Shown: piece after piece, positions 1 to 14,711 of the stretch
How the letters are laid out: each line of letters opens with the position of its first letter
Numbering within the stretch: the first letter of the stretch is position 1
Assembly (NCBI RefSeq): GCF_014805685.1
Contig: NC_060900.1
Location: forward strand, 8,883,950 to 8,947,949
Length of the DNA: 64,000 nt
Direction: 5' to 3'
DNA from: Silurus meridionalis
Lineage: Eukaryota > Chordata > Actinopteri > Siluriformes > Siluridae
The notes under the pieces: model-generated
What the model was told of the DNA's origin: nothing
Database searches by the model: none
What the model saw: the letters and a program-made list of their open reading frames with translations, nothing else
Translations under genes and position numbers: made by a program

Positions 1-705
1 CCAAACTGAACTTTTTGCTATGTTTCCACATGGACGGTTTTAATTGCTGAATGTGTGCATCGCGGATTCTGGTGCTTGATTCAGCTTTCTGTACTTGTCA
101 AAACCAAATTGAAATGTTTGTATGTTTTGAGTGATTTGTACATACTCTGCCTTTAACTTGATGTGTCAAAACTCCTCAGCAATTTAAAAAGAAAATAAAA
201 AAATAAATAAAAACTGCAAAAAATGTTTTAGTTTACATTGGTGTGGCTTGGCAGTGCTGGTTCTGGTGTGGCGGCTGTAAAAAGCAGCTGCGTGTAAACA
301 GAGCCCACCATGAACGCACTTGTGTGGCACTCTGGGATACCGCAAACTGGAGGAAGAACATGCCTGTGCACATTGCCAAAGAGGTGAGAAGAAAGCAGGA
401 AGAAAACAAGAAATGTGCAGATTTGAGCGTGAGCCAAATCTTCACTCAACAGTTTCAAAGAGAAAGACCAAGGGAGAGATGAAGACAGAAAGACATAGAG
501 ACAGAGAGAGAAAAAGGGAAAGCCCACATTTTCTGAGCTGGTATAGGAGCACACGGGTGTGAGTGGGGTTGAGGAGCGAGTGGCTGATCGGCCTGACTAA
601 TTGTATGTCTCTGTTGTCTCATCTGTCAAGCCTGTTCAATTGCACATAATCCCTGTGCTGATACACACTATCCCCTGTATGAACCACAACCTGGCAGCCT
701 GTGTA
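1..705. other. Left-edge sequence without a recognisable gene
   Basis: No conserved reading frame is visible. Around 180-215 there is an A-rich run with AATAAA-like hexamers, which could be the end of a plus-strand 3' UTR entering from outside the window. Nothing else supports this. The overlapping short ORFs near 230-560 on both strands have no recognisable domain. Confidence 0.2.
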
Positions 706-765
706 TACACACACAGACACACAGACACACAGACACACACACACAGACACACACACAGACACACA
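706..765. repeat. Interrupted (AC)n microsatellite
   Basis: Alternating CA with regularly spaced GA interruptions (ACACAG units), so it is a compound AC/AG-type tract. Confidence 0.9.
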
Positions 766-2461
766 TCATGGCTTATAAACATAGCTGCCACAACTCCCAA
801 CCTGCTTCACAGCCTACAGAAATGGCCACGATGGACTACACCACCAAACACACAGTTGTGTTCTCAGCTGCCATCATATTAAACATGTACACCTGGACTG
901 AATCATAAACATCACTATATACTCTCTCAAGCCAGGAGTTCTTGGTAAGGTAACTGTTGAGGTATCTCTGTAGTCTTGCCTGACATTACCAAGCTGTATA
1001 CTCTGCATGATCTAATTCAGATTTTGGGTTTTGTGTACTGGTTTTCTGGTGTTAAATTCTTCTGACCTGATTGTTTTTTAAATGCATTTTTTAACCTGTA
1101 ACTGACCATTATATCTTTGTTTTAATTTTCTTTGAGTATCTCTCTGAAGTGACCAATGATTCTATAAAATATTGTTGGTATTTGACTAAAACCATCAGAT
1201 GATTCATTGAATTGTTCATATTTATAGATTTTGCACTTTCTTTGGGCCACAAGTTCGAATAGCATCATGCTGTTCTCATCTAAGTACAGTTAATAATAGG
1301 GTTGCAAAATTGAGGTTTATATAACAAATTGTGCTAGTTTAAAAAATGTTCACTGGCTTCCAAGATTTTGCTTTATAGCAAATAGTTATAATGAAATCCA
1401 ATGTGTTGGCAACACAAAGTGTTGGTGTATCTGGTGAATATAACTGTTATATGATGCTGTATATTGCATGATTATATAAAAAAAAGCAAGGGTGGGATTT
1501 TGGAGTGGACAATGTCTGTACATCAGAAATGTATATCACATTTGTTTACCATGCAAAGACTAAGGGAAATACCAATACTAAACCGTTTTGGTTTAGTTTT
1601 AGGTATTGTGTTTTTTTAAATGGAAAGTTGGAATTATGCTGCATTGCTGGTTAATAGTGACAGGAAAAACACCTGCTATATTAAATACAATTAAACGTAA
1701 CTTGACTGTATGCTGGCTGATTGTATGTTGTTACCTCTCAACTGCTTATTCTGGAATTACCAAAATACACAGATATTAACGTGCAGAATATAACAAGTAT
1801 AATGACCTTTTGATTTTATTTTGTTTGAGGCTAGGTCATTATATCATCTGGTCTCACTAAATTCTAGAGACACAATCCACTGTGTATTTATCTGTTTGTT
1901 TGCTTGTTTGTCTGGTCCACTAGTTACTATTTCTTTTCACTTTTGTAATAATGACATCATTAATTATATGTTACATTGTATTTATCTGTCTTTTTATCTC
2001 CATTTGTTTGAAAGTATAAAAAAAAAAGAAAGAACAAAAAAAGGCTGAAGACACTGAAACATGTTTGTGTATGTAAGCTTCTGATTTGTGTACATTTTGA
2101 AAAGATATGATATGCAAAAGACGGAGAATAGAGAACTTCAACTGCTATATACTGTACATACATAATGTAAACTATGCCATTTCTGTTATATCAACGATAA
2201 ACAAATCTTATTTGAGCTTTCAAGAGTGGGATCGAATGGATCTGAAAGAAAGTGTTTTCGAAACACTGACAAAATGTTTATGCTCTCGGCCTTCACTCAC
2301 TTTTTCCTCACTTTATCCATCTATCACTCATGGGATTGTTGGAAATATCCATAAGCTGCCAGTCATGCAGTATTTTGTTACATCAAAGTTGATTTGGTTT
2401 CAAATGGCCACAGATAACATATAAAGCACAGTAACAATATAAAGCAAATAGTAATGTGGTA
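766..2461. other. AT-rich non-coding stretch
   Basis: About 1.7 kb of AT-rich sequence with no long ORF or recognisable repeat family. It contains a short imperfect palindrome at 1569-1609 (AATACC...GGTATT arms). Its mono- and dinucleotide runs look like ordinary teleost intergenic DNA. Confidence 0.5.
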
Positions 2462-2486
2462 ACACACACACACACACACACGCACG

Positions 2487-2540
<54 letters not shown>
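2462..2540. repeat. (CA)n microsatellite with CGCA interruption
   Basis: About 39 CA units, broken near 2480-2490 by three CGCA units. Confidence 0.95.
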
Positions 2541-2544
<4 letters not shown>

Positions 2545-2821
2545 AAAGCAAAAGAAAAAAAAGCTGTCATTGGCTCCTTACTGGGAAACCGCACACACAC
2601 TGCTGATATGCTATTGCATCTGAATTGGCTCAGAAATTAGCAGGCTTACACCAGGCCACTGTAGAGTATGGTCTTACATCACTGATTAGAATTAGAGGCT
2701 GTCGTCCAACTGTACTGTGCCATGCTGTTAATATAACATGGCAGCAACCAACTGCTGATTACAACTAGATGGTAGAAAACATTGGTTGCCCAGTAGTAAA
2801 TACCTCATATATTTGTCTGGC

Positions 2822-2824
<3 letters not shown>

Positions 2825-2882
<58 letters not shown>

Positions 2883-2893
2883 TGTGTGTGTGT
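2825..2893. repeat. (GT)n microsatellite
   Basis: About 34 GT units with one TC interruption near 2881. It lies about 285 bp from the (CA)n tract at 2462 in the opposite orientation. Confidence 0.95.
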
Positions 2894-3244
2894 TCAGTAT
2901 ATCTTATTGAGGCCCAAAATACAGTATGACAGATATTCCTATTCCCACAAGCATAAAAATATTTGTAGGTTTTGACCTTGGGGAGAAATTTGGCAGGCCA
3001 CCTTACAAGGAAAACTGCTTTTTAGAATCTTTGTGACTTTTATATAAACATTAAAACACAAGTTTTATTTTCAGTTGCTGAGATTAAGATAAGCATTAGA
3101 TTTACGTCTTGTCATAACGTTAATTACCAGCATTAATAATTGTCAATGGAAAGATCATATGGCGAGCCCTTTTACCTAAAAGCATTGTTGCTTTCATTTT
3201 GAAAAAAAAAAACAGAAGAATGACCAAATAACCAAAATGCTTTC

Positions 3245-4045
3245 TGTTATAGTGCCTGTAAAAAGATAAAAAAAAAACCCTAGATTTTTACTGTTTTTTA
3301 AAGATGTTCTATTTGTTCACATTCAACTCGGGAGTTTAACAGTATGAAGATTTGCTTTGACCAAACAAATAAATAAATGTACAGATCTTAACTTTATTTT
3401 CAGAAAAAAAATTATCCCTTAGCATCAATAACAGATTTACACACTCTTGTTTGTTACTTTGCCATGTTTCTTGTAAAACTTGGCAAAAGTGTTCTTGGAT
3501 AGTTGTATCTCTTTTCGACCTTGCGATCCAGTTCATCCCAGAGCAGTTCAAAAGGATTTAGGTGCGGTGACTAAGCAGGCCAGTCCATGATAGATAACAC
3601 TCCAGCTGAATGTTTGCTATTTAAATAATGCTTTCATAGCTTGGGCGTCTGTTTGGGGTCATTGCCTTGTTCTATGGTGAAGTTGGTTCCAACAAGCTTC
3701 ATAATGTTGAAATATGGAATATAAACCATGTTGGTTCAGGATTCTTTTCATCCACAATAATTCTCCAAAATTCCCCGCTCAAATAACCCCAAATCATTAA
3801 GCTTTCACTTCCATGTTTGACTGTCGTGGTGAGGCAGTCTGCTAACATCTTCTCTAACTTCTGTTGTCAAATATCAAATTTAGACTCATCTGTCTACAGA
3901 ACATTCTTGAAGTCATTCACTGTCCAATTTTTGTGTGTTTTTCTCTTTCACTTAGACGTTTGTGTATAAATAAAATGAACATGCATGTGTCTTAAAGAAA
4001 TCAATGTAGAACTACGTTTCCAAACTTTTTGAAGGTGCTGTGAGT
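3245..4045 (-). mobile_element. Tc1-like transposon relic
   Basis: On the minus strand, 3780-3840 reads as a decayed form of the Tc1 transposase signature around T-V-K-H-G-x-x-S-x-M-x-W-G. Sequence further left matches the C-terminal half with many stops. The ends carry CAGCACCT/AGTGCCTG-like inverted termini followed by an AAAAAG tract (near 3250 and 4030). The reading frame is destroyed and it can no longer code. A related copy lies at 38487-39066. The family assignment comes from recognised consensus, not from a search. Confidence 0.75.
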
Positions 4046-4171
4046 GTTTAGATTAAGTTAAACTTAAGTGAAAATTAGCACTGATACAGGAAGTCATGTG
4101 AGGTAGAATAAGAAATTCTGATGATGGCATAGAGAATATGCGGCACACTGCAGGCTGGTGTGCTGATATTA

Positions 4172-4270
4172 ATCAATTCAATTCAATACATTTCTTTTAC
4201 TTGTATAGCACTTTTAACAATCAACATTGTTTTAGAGCAGCTTTACACAGATAAAGCAGTTATAAAGTTG
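4172..4270 (-). repeat. Interspersed repeat tail, minus orientation
   Basis: The reverse complement reads TCTGTGTAAAGCTGCT, a short GTTAAAAGTGCTATA segment, then an AATTGAATTGATT-like tail. This is the common teleost 3' tail also present at 5190-5272 in plus orientation, about 1 kb away. It probably derives from a non-autonomous element; the class was not determined. Confidence 0.75.
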
Positions 4271-4741
4271 TGCCTATAAGTTTGTTGCTTATAATTTGAC
4301 TAAGTTTATCCTTTAAAAAAAGTTTGTCATAACATTATAAAATACTTTGAAAAACAAAAGCTGATTTAAACACTGATTGAAACATCTCCCTTTTACACTA
4401 TTATATTTATTGCCATTTGTCACCTCACCTATACAAGTACATGACTTTACTATTCAGTACATGGATAAGCACAAATGTCCACAGCCACACTCCAAAATCC
4501 AGTGGAAAATCGTTCCTGAAACATGGAGGTTATTACAACAGCAAATGGGGACTTAAAAAAGGGGTGAAAAGGGGTGTTTGAAAAGTACAAATTTGATGGA
4601 CAGGTGTCACCAATCTTTAAAGTCAATAAAGTGTGTGTGTGTATACAGTACACTGTATATAGCTACATAATGCATACAGAAAGTGAAAATCAGGAGTGTA
4701 AGAGAAATCATGTTGAATTAATGAATGAGTGTAACAGTAAT

Positions 4742-5272
4742 GTCTCGGTCGAGTTAAACATGCTCCTGCGGTTCCAGTGACCACTGTTCCTGCCCCTCTT
4801 CCCTCTGCGGATCTTCCCACTTTGTCCAGGCCTGCCTCTGGATAGTGTTCTTTTCGTTTGGAGGCCACTCTGTGCAGCTGGGGACGGTTTCTCATCAACG
4901 CCTTGGGTGGTTCCATGAAATTCCGGAGTAAGAACAGGAGCTTTAAGGATGGATTTGGACTGTAGTTAATGCCAACAGTCTGCTACATTGACTCAGGACT
5001 ACAGTTTGCTTCTGATCACCAACACTGCACCCCGCAACATAGTATATCTGCAATAAATGGACATTCGGTGCAACCCAGATGAGGATGGTTTCCCTCTTGA
5101 GTTTGGTTCCTCTCAAGGTTCCTTCCTTATGCCATCTCGGGGAGTTTTTCTTGCCACAGTCGCCACTGGCTTGCTCATAATTTTATATCACCACATTATC
5201 TGTGTAAAGCTGCTTTGAGTCAATGTTAATTGTTAAATGTGCTATAGAAATAAAAATTAATTGAATTGAGTT
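4742..5272 (+). repeat. Interspersed repeat with GAATT-type tail
   Basis: About 530 bp of a repeat I recognise from other otophysan sequences: a GC-richer body (4760-5100), the block GGTTCCTCTCAAGGTTCCTT, then GGGAGTTTTTCTTGCCAC, CTGTGTAAAGCTGCTTTGA and an AATTGAATTGA tail. No open reading frame is kept. The oppositely oriented tail at 4172-4270 makes this an inverted pair. Confidence 0.75.
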
Positions 5273-6759
<1,487 letters not shown>

Positions 6760-6942
6760 CATGTAAATTTACAGGCAGAGGAAAAACAGACCATTTATTG
6801 GCCAGGCTGCTAGCTGAGTGTGGCTTTTTTGAACAAACTTTAACAAGTATGTGAAATCCAGATGCAGGCATGGGAGGCTGAATTAAAATGTTGGAGCTTG
6901 ATGTCTGACAGACAAAACTCTGGCCCTAAGGGGATGTTTTTG

Positions 6943-6946
<4 letters not shown>

Positions 6947-7036
<90 letters not shown>

Positions 7037-7054
7037 TACATACATACACACACA
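6947..7054. repeat. Compound (CA)n(CATA)n microsatellite
   Basis: About 42 CA units followed by CATA units and a short CA tail. It is in the opposite orientation to the (GT)n tract ending at 6757, with a 189-bp spacer. Confidence 0.97.
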
Positions 7055-7178
7055 ATAAACCAGAACTCATATATAAAACTGCAGGGCCAGGTTGTCTAAG
7101 AAAGGTATAGAATATTGAGTGCAAAGAATCACTTTAGCTTTGGGTTTATACATGCAAGTTATGCATGCACAGGCAGTC

Positions 7179-7181
<3 letters not shown>

Positions 7182-7240
<59 letters not shown>
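7182..7240. repeat. (CA)n microsatellite
   Basis: About 29 perfect CA units. Confidence 0.97.
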
Positions 7241-7241
<1 letters not shown>

Positions 7242-7984
7242 TCGCAAGTAGGGACAGTTCATATTTGCCAATTTACCTTACAATAAACACTTTCTTAAAC
7301 AACTTGCAGGTAAATGATTTCAAATGAACTACAGTGTCAAACTGCATTATACCATAATATACAAGAATGCAAGTCCTTAAACTATAAAAATTATTCATGG
7401 AAGTAAAACAATAAGGGGAAATTTTATCTTTGGAATAAAAAGTGTACAGTACATTTAGATCAGACAAAAAAAAATGCACATAGAGTGTCCAACACGCTGT
7501 ACATAACATAAGGCATACATAAGTGTTGATAACAGTAAATAAACTGTACTTATTTATACATTATAGACTAAAAAAAAGCTTTATCAAATAGTGGCTAACC
7601 CTTAATATTTTGACATAAGTCTATGATGCAGCTGGACAGAAAATGATAATAGCAGATTTTCTTTTTGGAAAAAACAAATGCACGGATCTGTAGAAAGCTA
7701 TGGATCCTTCTACACAGTGTGTAACAATCCAAATAATGTTTTAAATAAAATAAGATAAAAAACACATACTGCATTGACTTATCGCATGACCTTATAAATA
7801 AATTACAGCTATGGAAATCAAAATGTGGTCCTACATTTGAAATAGCTGGGAAATGTGTTATTTCTGAAATAATAGATTTGCCATAAAAGACAAATTAGGC
7901 ACTAATAAAAAGGGAATGTACATAACTGTGAATAGGTTTCTTTGATGTCATATAGGAAAACAAATGAGTGGTTAGATTAATATA

Positions 7985-8275
7985 TGTATAAACTGTGTCA
8001 GGATTAATCCCCCATGAACTGTTTCCCATCAACCACAGCTCATCCATAGCCCAAAATTCACATACTACACTTATCACTTGCACTGGTTTTCTGTTTCACC
8101 TAATTAGTATTAATATTTAAGTAATGGATTGTGTGTTTCTCATTGCCTTGCTCATGTCATTCTTGTTCTGTGTGTGTTTTGTGTCATGTATCGTGGTATA
8201 TTATTCTTGTTCTCTTGCCTTGTTTTATTTCTGTATTTCACAATCATTAAAATATGAAATCCTGCACTTGCATAT
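7985..8275 (+). repeat. Unclassified interspersed repeat
   Basis: The segment from the TGAACTGTTTCCCATCA region through GTGTCATGTATCGTGGT to the tail CATTAAAATATGAAATCCTG resembles a moderately repeated teleost sequence that usually ends in ATCCTGCACTTGCAT. Part of the same tail seems to be present in reverse at about 58625-58700. No coding capacity is visible. Class unknown. Confidence 0.5.
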
Positions 8276-11200
8276 GCATTAATTACATGACACATTGCAT
8301 ATATATATTTTTTTTTTCAGGTTAATTTGAAGGGATGCAGAATGTTTGCTGCAGGTGTGAAATAACATCCTTTTATTATTATTGTATACTGACAAAGGTG
8401 GCACCACTTTTAAAACTAAAATAAAAGGGTAAAAAACTATTTAATATCAAAACATGAGTGTACTCAGATTTTAATACAATGGTCAAACTATACAATATAA
8501 TTTCTTCATAGGAACAACAAAGGAAGTTTTTTATTTTTACCTTATAACAAGTGTTTTTTGTTAAACCATTCCTAGCTTGTTTTTTTTTTTTTTTTGCCTC
8601 TGATAAATGCACATTTACAAGTTTCTAGTATATGTATGTTGTCTATCTCCAATAGGTTTACATTTTCTTTCTGTTTAATATTGGTATGTTCTTTCTATGT
8701 CTCTAATATGAGCACATTTTACTACTACTTCAGCTTTACACCAGTTTTCATAGCACAGTACAAATCATTATAGAAACAAGTTATAGAAAAGTTTCTTCAA
8801 AGGGAACCAAATGAGTCACTGTCCCAAAAATGTTCAAACTCCCTCTCTGCTTGTTAGCAGCCTGGACCCGATGTTTATTTAGTTGTCTTTCTCTTCGATT
8901 AGTCAAGCAAAGTGACTCAAAAGAAGAGACGATAGAGAAGGGAATAAATCAGGCATCCCATTACACAGGCCTAATTTAAAACGTCTGTTCATTTGTTTGT
9001 GTATAACTTAGCCGCACCCTATCCTGCATGTATAACATGTACAAGGAATTTAAAGCCTGGAACAGGAAAGAAAGGAGACGGTGTAAGGAAAGAAAAAGAA
9101 AAAGAGAGGGAGACAAGACAAGCTATAATAACAGGAAATGGTGAACAAGAAAGACATAAAAGACAGTTTGGTGTGAAATCATGCAAGCACCCAAGCAAAC
9201 ATATAAGACGATAGTTTAAAATGAAAAGCTTGAGAAAGAAAAATAGGAGATGAAAAAGAGTGTTCACTTTTCTAAGATATATTATACTGGACAAAAGTTA
9301 ATCACCAGGTTTGCAGATATGGGAATTATAACAGGTCTGTAATTTGGAGGTGATTTATGACTTGAACTTTTGTCCTCGTGAATGGCAGTTTTGGAGTGAC
9401 TATGGTTTTTAAGTTCAATTTGCAAACATTTTTTTTTAAATCTAAAAAAAAATAACAAAATAAAAATAATTTGTGACAAAAATTATAATTTATTTAAATG
9501 TTTTGCAGATTTAGCCTATTACTTATTATAATCCACACTGTCATGTATGTTACTAGAAAAGTAATAAGGAATTTTTAGAAGATAAAATGTTTTTATCCTA
9601 CATAAATTAAACAACATGGTCCAATAATTTTGCTTTCCTTTATACCACTGAATATAGGGACATACAAGAATCCAATCAAAGGCATGCTTTGCCTTGCAAA
9701 CCATGTAAAGGTTGCATTTCAAGGTCTGAAATTATACCTACATCACATATTTTCTTAACAATTAAAGATCATATATGTGCATAGAAACAACCCCAGCATT
9801 CATAAATATGCACATATATGAAGCTGGTATGAATTATTACAATACACTATAAAACTCCCATATGTTTTGCATTGCTTTGTATACTTCCATCAAAAGTGAA
9901 TGTCTCTTTCCTTGGCAGTTGTTCTAACACACAAAAAAAAAATCTGAGTGATTTTGTTTGATTTCATGTCAATGAAGCTTTATGGAAATTCAGTCCAGAT
10001 TGCAATAACATCTGATGATATCAATATGCTAATCAATTAAATAATAATGATAATATTAAAAAAAGTTTATGATAATGATAACGTATACAATGGAATAAAA
10101 AATACTGAATAGATCAAATGAAATCACTGCTTCAAATGTCAAATCAAATGTCATTTAAAACAAACCTATAAAAGCATGTGCATTTATTTTATGCATGAAA
10201 ACACATTTTACTGGTTATATACAGTGTATATAGCTTTCTCAATTAATAGCAAAACTACACAAGCAAACAAATCATATAGCACCAGTCTTATCTACAGTTG
10301 GATAAATGTAAAAGTGATGTTATAGCTCACTCCTAGGATGGTTGGTTTGCTTTAAAAATGTATGTACAAAGTGGAGTCCTAAATGCAGTATGTCTGCCTT
10401 CCAAAGCCCAAAAGAAATAATGTCAAATCCCTATTTAAGTCAAAGCAGAGGCAACATGGGACAGAAAGCCTGACTGCGAGACAGACAGAACGAAATGAGA
10501 GCCAGCTGTAAATGAACAAATAAACAATAGCATTGGGAATTACTGCATTCAATCAAGAGCAATTCAACGAGCTGATCATTTACAGTCACTCACAGTAAAC
10601 TGGAACATACTGGCTATTCCTGGTCATTATTTCCCATCTTTTCTATTCACCAGTTCATTTCCTTTCTATTACTATTTTCAACCTCATTACCTGCATATAA
10701 GACTAATTTCCTTTTGCTTTTTGATTTGTTCTTCTCACTGTTCACTGTTTGTTTTCAACTTGTTGACATGTTTTTAAGATCAAAATATAGTTATACCTTT
10801 CTAATCATATTCTCCTTTGCTGTGTCACACCTTTTAATCAGTCTGACCTACATAGCAATGCTAGTTGCCGGTGCTTCATTTCGGTCCTATCTCAATTGAA
10901 GCAAATCATCCAGGTGAAGCAGAACAAGTGGTACTTTTATATACTTTTATATACCCTCATGCCTTCACGCTGGCTCACAACACACTGTGCAAAAAACAAA
11001 GGGTATCGTAGCATTAAATGTTTGCACAGCGACAGCCTGAACACATGGGGGAAACGAGGGGAACATCTTTCCTATTTCTCAGTCTTTTGTTTCAGTAGGC
11101 AGCTAACACGCAATATCATTTGCAAAATAGCAGCTCTATAGAAAGAGTTGTGCTGGACTTTGTTATGTACTGATTAAAAAATAAAGCGTAATTACATTGC

Positions 11201-11610
11201 ATTTATTCAAGTTAAACACGCACACACAAGTATACATGCTAACGACACCTAGCAAGCCTAGCATAACATATAAAATGTGCCTCATCTCTACACTAGTTGT
11301 GTGGAAAAACTGTGAAAAGAGAACTATTTGTATGTGTAAGTGTGCTGAAAAGTAGGGACAGAGGACTTGAATTAAAACCTACAAAGCTCATTTATATCTG
11401 ACTGAACTCAAGTGAACACTGTAGGTGTTAATTCAACACTGGGGCTTTTGGTGTGTGTCTGTGGGAGTGTGTGCGTACAGATCTCAAGTTGGCTGTGTTC
11501 CGGTAAGATGAGGAGAGGAGAGCATGGACACTAATCCTCTGCTGAATGTCGTCTTACAAGTGCAGCTTTTACACGAAAGCTAGATAAAAGACGCCATGAC
11601 CATGCTTGAG
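8276..11610. other. Non-coding stretch without recognised elements
   Basis: AT-rich with scattered homopolymers (poly-T near 8580-8595). An A/G-rich patch at 9060-9140 gives short basic ORFs with no domain. I see no exon with convincing splice sites and no recognisable transposon here. Confidence 0.45.
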
Positions 11611-11611
11611 C

Positions 11612-11675
<64 letters not shown>
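11611..11675. repeat. (CT)n(CA)n microsatellite
   Basis: Five or six CT units followed by about 27 CA units. Confidence 0.95.
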
Positions 11676-11679
<4 letters not shown>

Positions 11680-12665
11680 TGCACTTAAATCCAACACCCG
11701 AACCTAAAGTATAAAATTCACCTCAGAATTGGCTGTGAGGCAAAAAAAAAAAAAAAAGCTCTGGGAATGATCAAGCTTTTAGCTAACCCTCCCGGCCACC
11801 CTTATTCTGTTACATTAGCCACACACATGCTAATCTAAAGTGACAGTGCCACAGACAGGGGCTTAACTCCCACACGTCATAACATGCTTCCCCCTCTTTA
11901 GCACGTGCTATTGACAGGACCGCACACACTCTGGTTTAAAACACCCTCACTGAAATATTTAACAGCGGTATCACATAATTCAATAATCTCCAGTGTTAAT
12001 GGTTATTTTTAGTGCTGTGGGTGTGTTTGTTATGTCTGCCATATCAAAATGGAAATCCCTGCAGACCAGTGGTTGTGTACAGACTGAAAGGTTACAGTAC
12101 CATAGTCAGTATTTATTTTTTTATTTATTTATATTAGTGAATCACACAATAGGTTATAATTTAGAAAGTTTTCAAAGCAATATCATTTTTCCTTCTCTTA
12201 CAGGTGTGAGGATTTAATGGTGCTTCCCTTTCTCTTGGCATGGAGCAGGATAAATAGGTTTTTAAATAAAGGCAAAAATGGAAAGAGAGATGAAAGCTCC
12301 TGCTGGTTTAAGTGCTTTATCTGATTTCAGTGTATTAGACTGTGGAGACGGTTTTGGCTATCCTGGACTGATCAGCGAATGTGGGCTAGAAAGAAAATAC
12401 TAAAATGCCTCTAAATTGTCTCAGAAAAAAAATATTAATGTTATTTTTGTACTTTTCTGCTTCCTCAAGTGTCAATCTTGATCAGAAATGTTTAAATACT
12501 GTTAGGCAGGTTTATACTGCAACTTACCTAAGATGGAGGCTGTGTCTGGGAGAGATTCTCTTTAATGTCACCACATGGAAAAAACATAGCATGAGAATGC
12601 AAGTGTGTATCTGGGCATGTTTCTGTAATTCAGTGGAGTTAAAATATGTTTATTAAATGATACTT

Positions 12666-12670
<5 letters not shown>
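11676..12670. other. Non-coding stretch
   Basis: Mixed-composition sequence with a poly-A run near 11740-11757. There is no ORF with a recognisable product and no repeat family that I can name. Confidence 0.4.

Positions 12671-12726
<56 letters not shown>
12671..12726. repeat. (TA)n microsatellite
   Basis: About 28 perfect TA units. Confidence 0.97.
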
Positions 12727-12727
<1 letters not shown>

Positions 12728-12835
12728 CCTTTCTAAACAGCCTAAAGTGTTAGATTTAGGCATACAACTGTTCAACTCGTTGTATTGGTAATTTTTATCA
12801 AAATAAATCTCACTTACAAGTTTAGTAAGACAAAC

Positions 12836-12840
12836 GTGTG

Positions 12841-12886
<46 letters not shown>
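12836..12886. repeat. (GT)n microsatellite
   Basis: About 25 GT units with one GC interruption near the 5' end. Confidence 0.95.
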
Positions 12887-12889
<3 letters not shown>

Positions 12890-13195
12890 TCCTATGCCTC
12901 AAAGTCCTGTGATATACAGTATATAAAACTATCTGCAAATATTTATAACATATTAATCACTTTAAAGTGATAGAGATTACTATTAGTTACTATCAAGTTT
13001 ATTGAAGTTATTATGTCGTATTCATATCTTCAATAGCTCAATAAATCCAGCAGTAAAATCTTGCACTTTACCATTAATGCCAAAAGTTGTTACTACTGAA
13101 AAAATTCAGAAATAAACTTCAGCAATACAATAATCTATAAATAAAAACATAACACAGCTTTACTTGCTGAATATGCTTATAATAAATAGTAGATT

Positions 13196-14395
13196 TTGGT
13201 TTGAGTGTGGCTAGCAGAGAAGAGAAGTCATCCTGGACATCCTCGATCTCATGGTGCCAAGCGGTAAACCCAAACTGGAAGAAAGGCTGCAATCTGCTTC
13301 TTTTGTCCTATTTGATATGAATATACAGACTATGTAAGAAACATCACGTGTCAAAGCAGACTCTATAACTCTGTTTCTCTTCAGAATCAGATAAATCAAA
13401 GAAACCGGTCAAGGAGAAAATATTGCAAAAAAGATACAAAATTATTCTGTGATTAACCCAGCACAGATGAAATGCCCGTGGACCAAAAATACCCATCACC
13501 AGAATCAAAGAACAAAAAGAGTAGCATCAATGAGAATGGAAAGAAACTCCTCTCTACCTGAATCAATTAATGACATATCAGTCGGCTTGTATGAAAGTTG
13601 AAGCTTAAATGTATATAAGTAAATTGTACTTTAGACCACGAATCTGAGAACCAGGTAGGCCACATCTGCATTGCAAAGAAAGTTAAAATACCTGTGTATA
13701 AAGCATAAGTGAGAAAAGGAGAGGCCAATGCATCTAATCATCTTGTGGATCACAAAGGCAAAGAAAAGAAAGCCTCTTTAAACCAGAAACCAGATTAGAG
13801 AAGCCAAGGACAGAAAGAGTATCCAGAAGCCAACTGAGCAACAAGGAAAAGTTTCAGAGTTGAGAAATGGTCTGTCAACAGAATCAAAAAAGGAACAATA
13901 CACAAGGAAACACGAAGGTAAACACTGCAGCATAGAGAGTCCAAAAATGAACAACAATACAGGTTATGGCAGGAGAATGTGAAGAAACAAAAAACAGACC
14001 TGCATCACCAAACTCAACAAAAATAACACAGTTTGACTAGGCTGTAAACTTAAAAAACCAACAAAGCAACAAACACCAAAAAACATCTAACAGATTAGGA
14101 ATAGCTTGGCAGTAGGACCTACATGCCTGCAGAAGATCCAGAGATTTCCCAAGAAAATATCTGTTATCTGTTTGAGAAGATCAAGAGGAAGAAAAGAAGA
14201 AACTTCTATTAAACTGGAAGGAGATTAATAAAATGAATTTGGAATTAAATCCTAAATCATTCTCACTAGATTTCAGAACCAGGCTAAAACTCAGTTTTGT
14301 GGTCAGTAATCAGGTTTTTGCAGCGATTCTGCACAAACCAAAACACTATGTTGAGTATCATTATTGTGTGACTGTACTCTTTCTGTGAATGCTGA
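13196..14395 (+). other. Purine-rich stretch, possible decayed coding sequence
   Basis: About 1.2 kb strongly biased to A and G on the plus strand. Reading frames rich in Lys, Glu, Ser and Gln are broken by stops every 20-60 codons. The first 100 bases (13225-13320) have an open, acidic-hydrophobic look. The composition could be a relic of a processed pseudogene for a lysine-rich protein, or simply compositional bias. I recognise no family. Confidence 0.25.
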
Positions 14396-14401
14396 TATCT
14401 A

Positions 14402-14705
14402 TGAGGTGGTATCAAAATGTTTCTAGACTAGCTCTGTTTACAAGAAATAATTATTTATCTACATTTACACACTATCACCTTCAAAATAGTCCCCTTGCAA
14501 AGCAATGCAGTGCTTTCAGCATTCCTGTTTCTTTTGGAATGTGTCCTGGAAGTCTTCTTTTCGAAACATGTCAAGCACATTCTATGATTCGCACTGTATC
14601 TCCACAATGGTGTTAAAACAGCGACCTTTGAGATGGATCTTCAGCTTCAGGATGATGGTGAAGTCCGCATGAGCCAAATCTAGTAAATAGAGTGGGTGCG
14701 GAAGT
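14402..14705 (-). mobile_element. mariner-like transposon, 3' part
   Basis: Read on the minus strand, this is the 3' end of a mariner transposase gene plus its terminal repeat. It includes a decayed motif equivalent to the H-P-x-Y-S-P-D-L-A segment near 14690 and a downstream K-I-x-L-K-G segment. The terminus TGAGGTGGTATCAAAATG lies next to TA at 14400-14401. The same family occurs at 33240-33748 and 60331-60748. The 5' part is missing where DIRS sequence begins. Frame broken, non-functional. Confidence 0.85.
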
Positions 14706-14711
14706 GAGATT

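Noticed and set aside
13225..13320. DEK-like exon
   Set aside because: A short frame vaguely resembled the DEK family around I-L-D-x-L-M and S-G-K-P, but the match is too short, other frames are equally open, and the downstream sequence does not continue the family.
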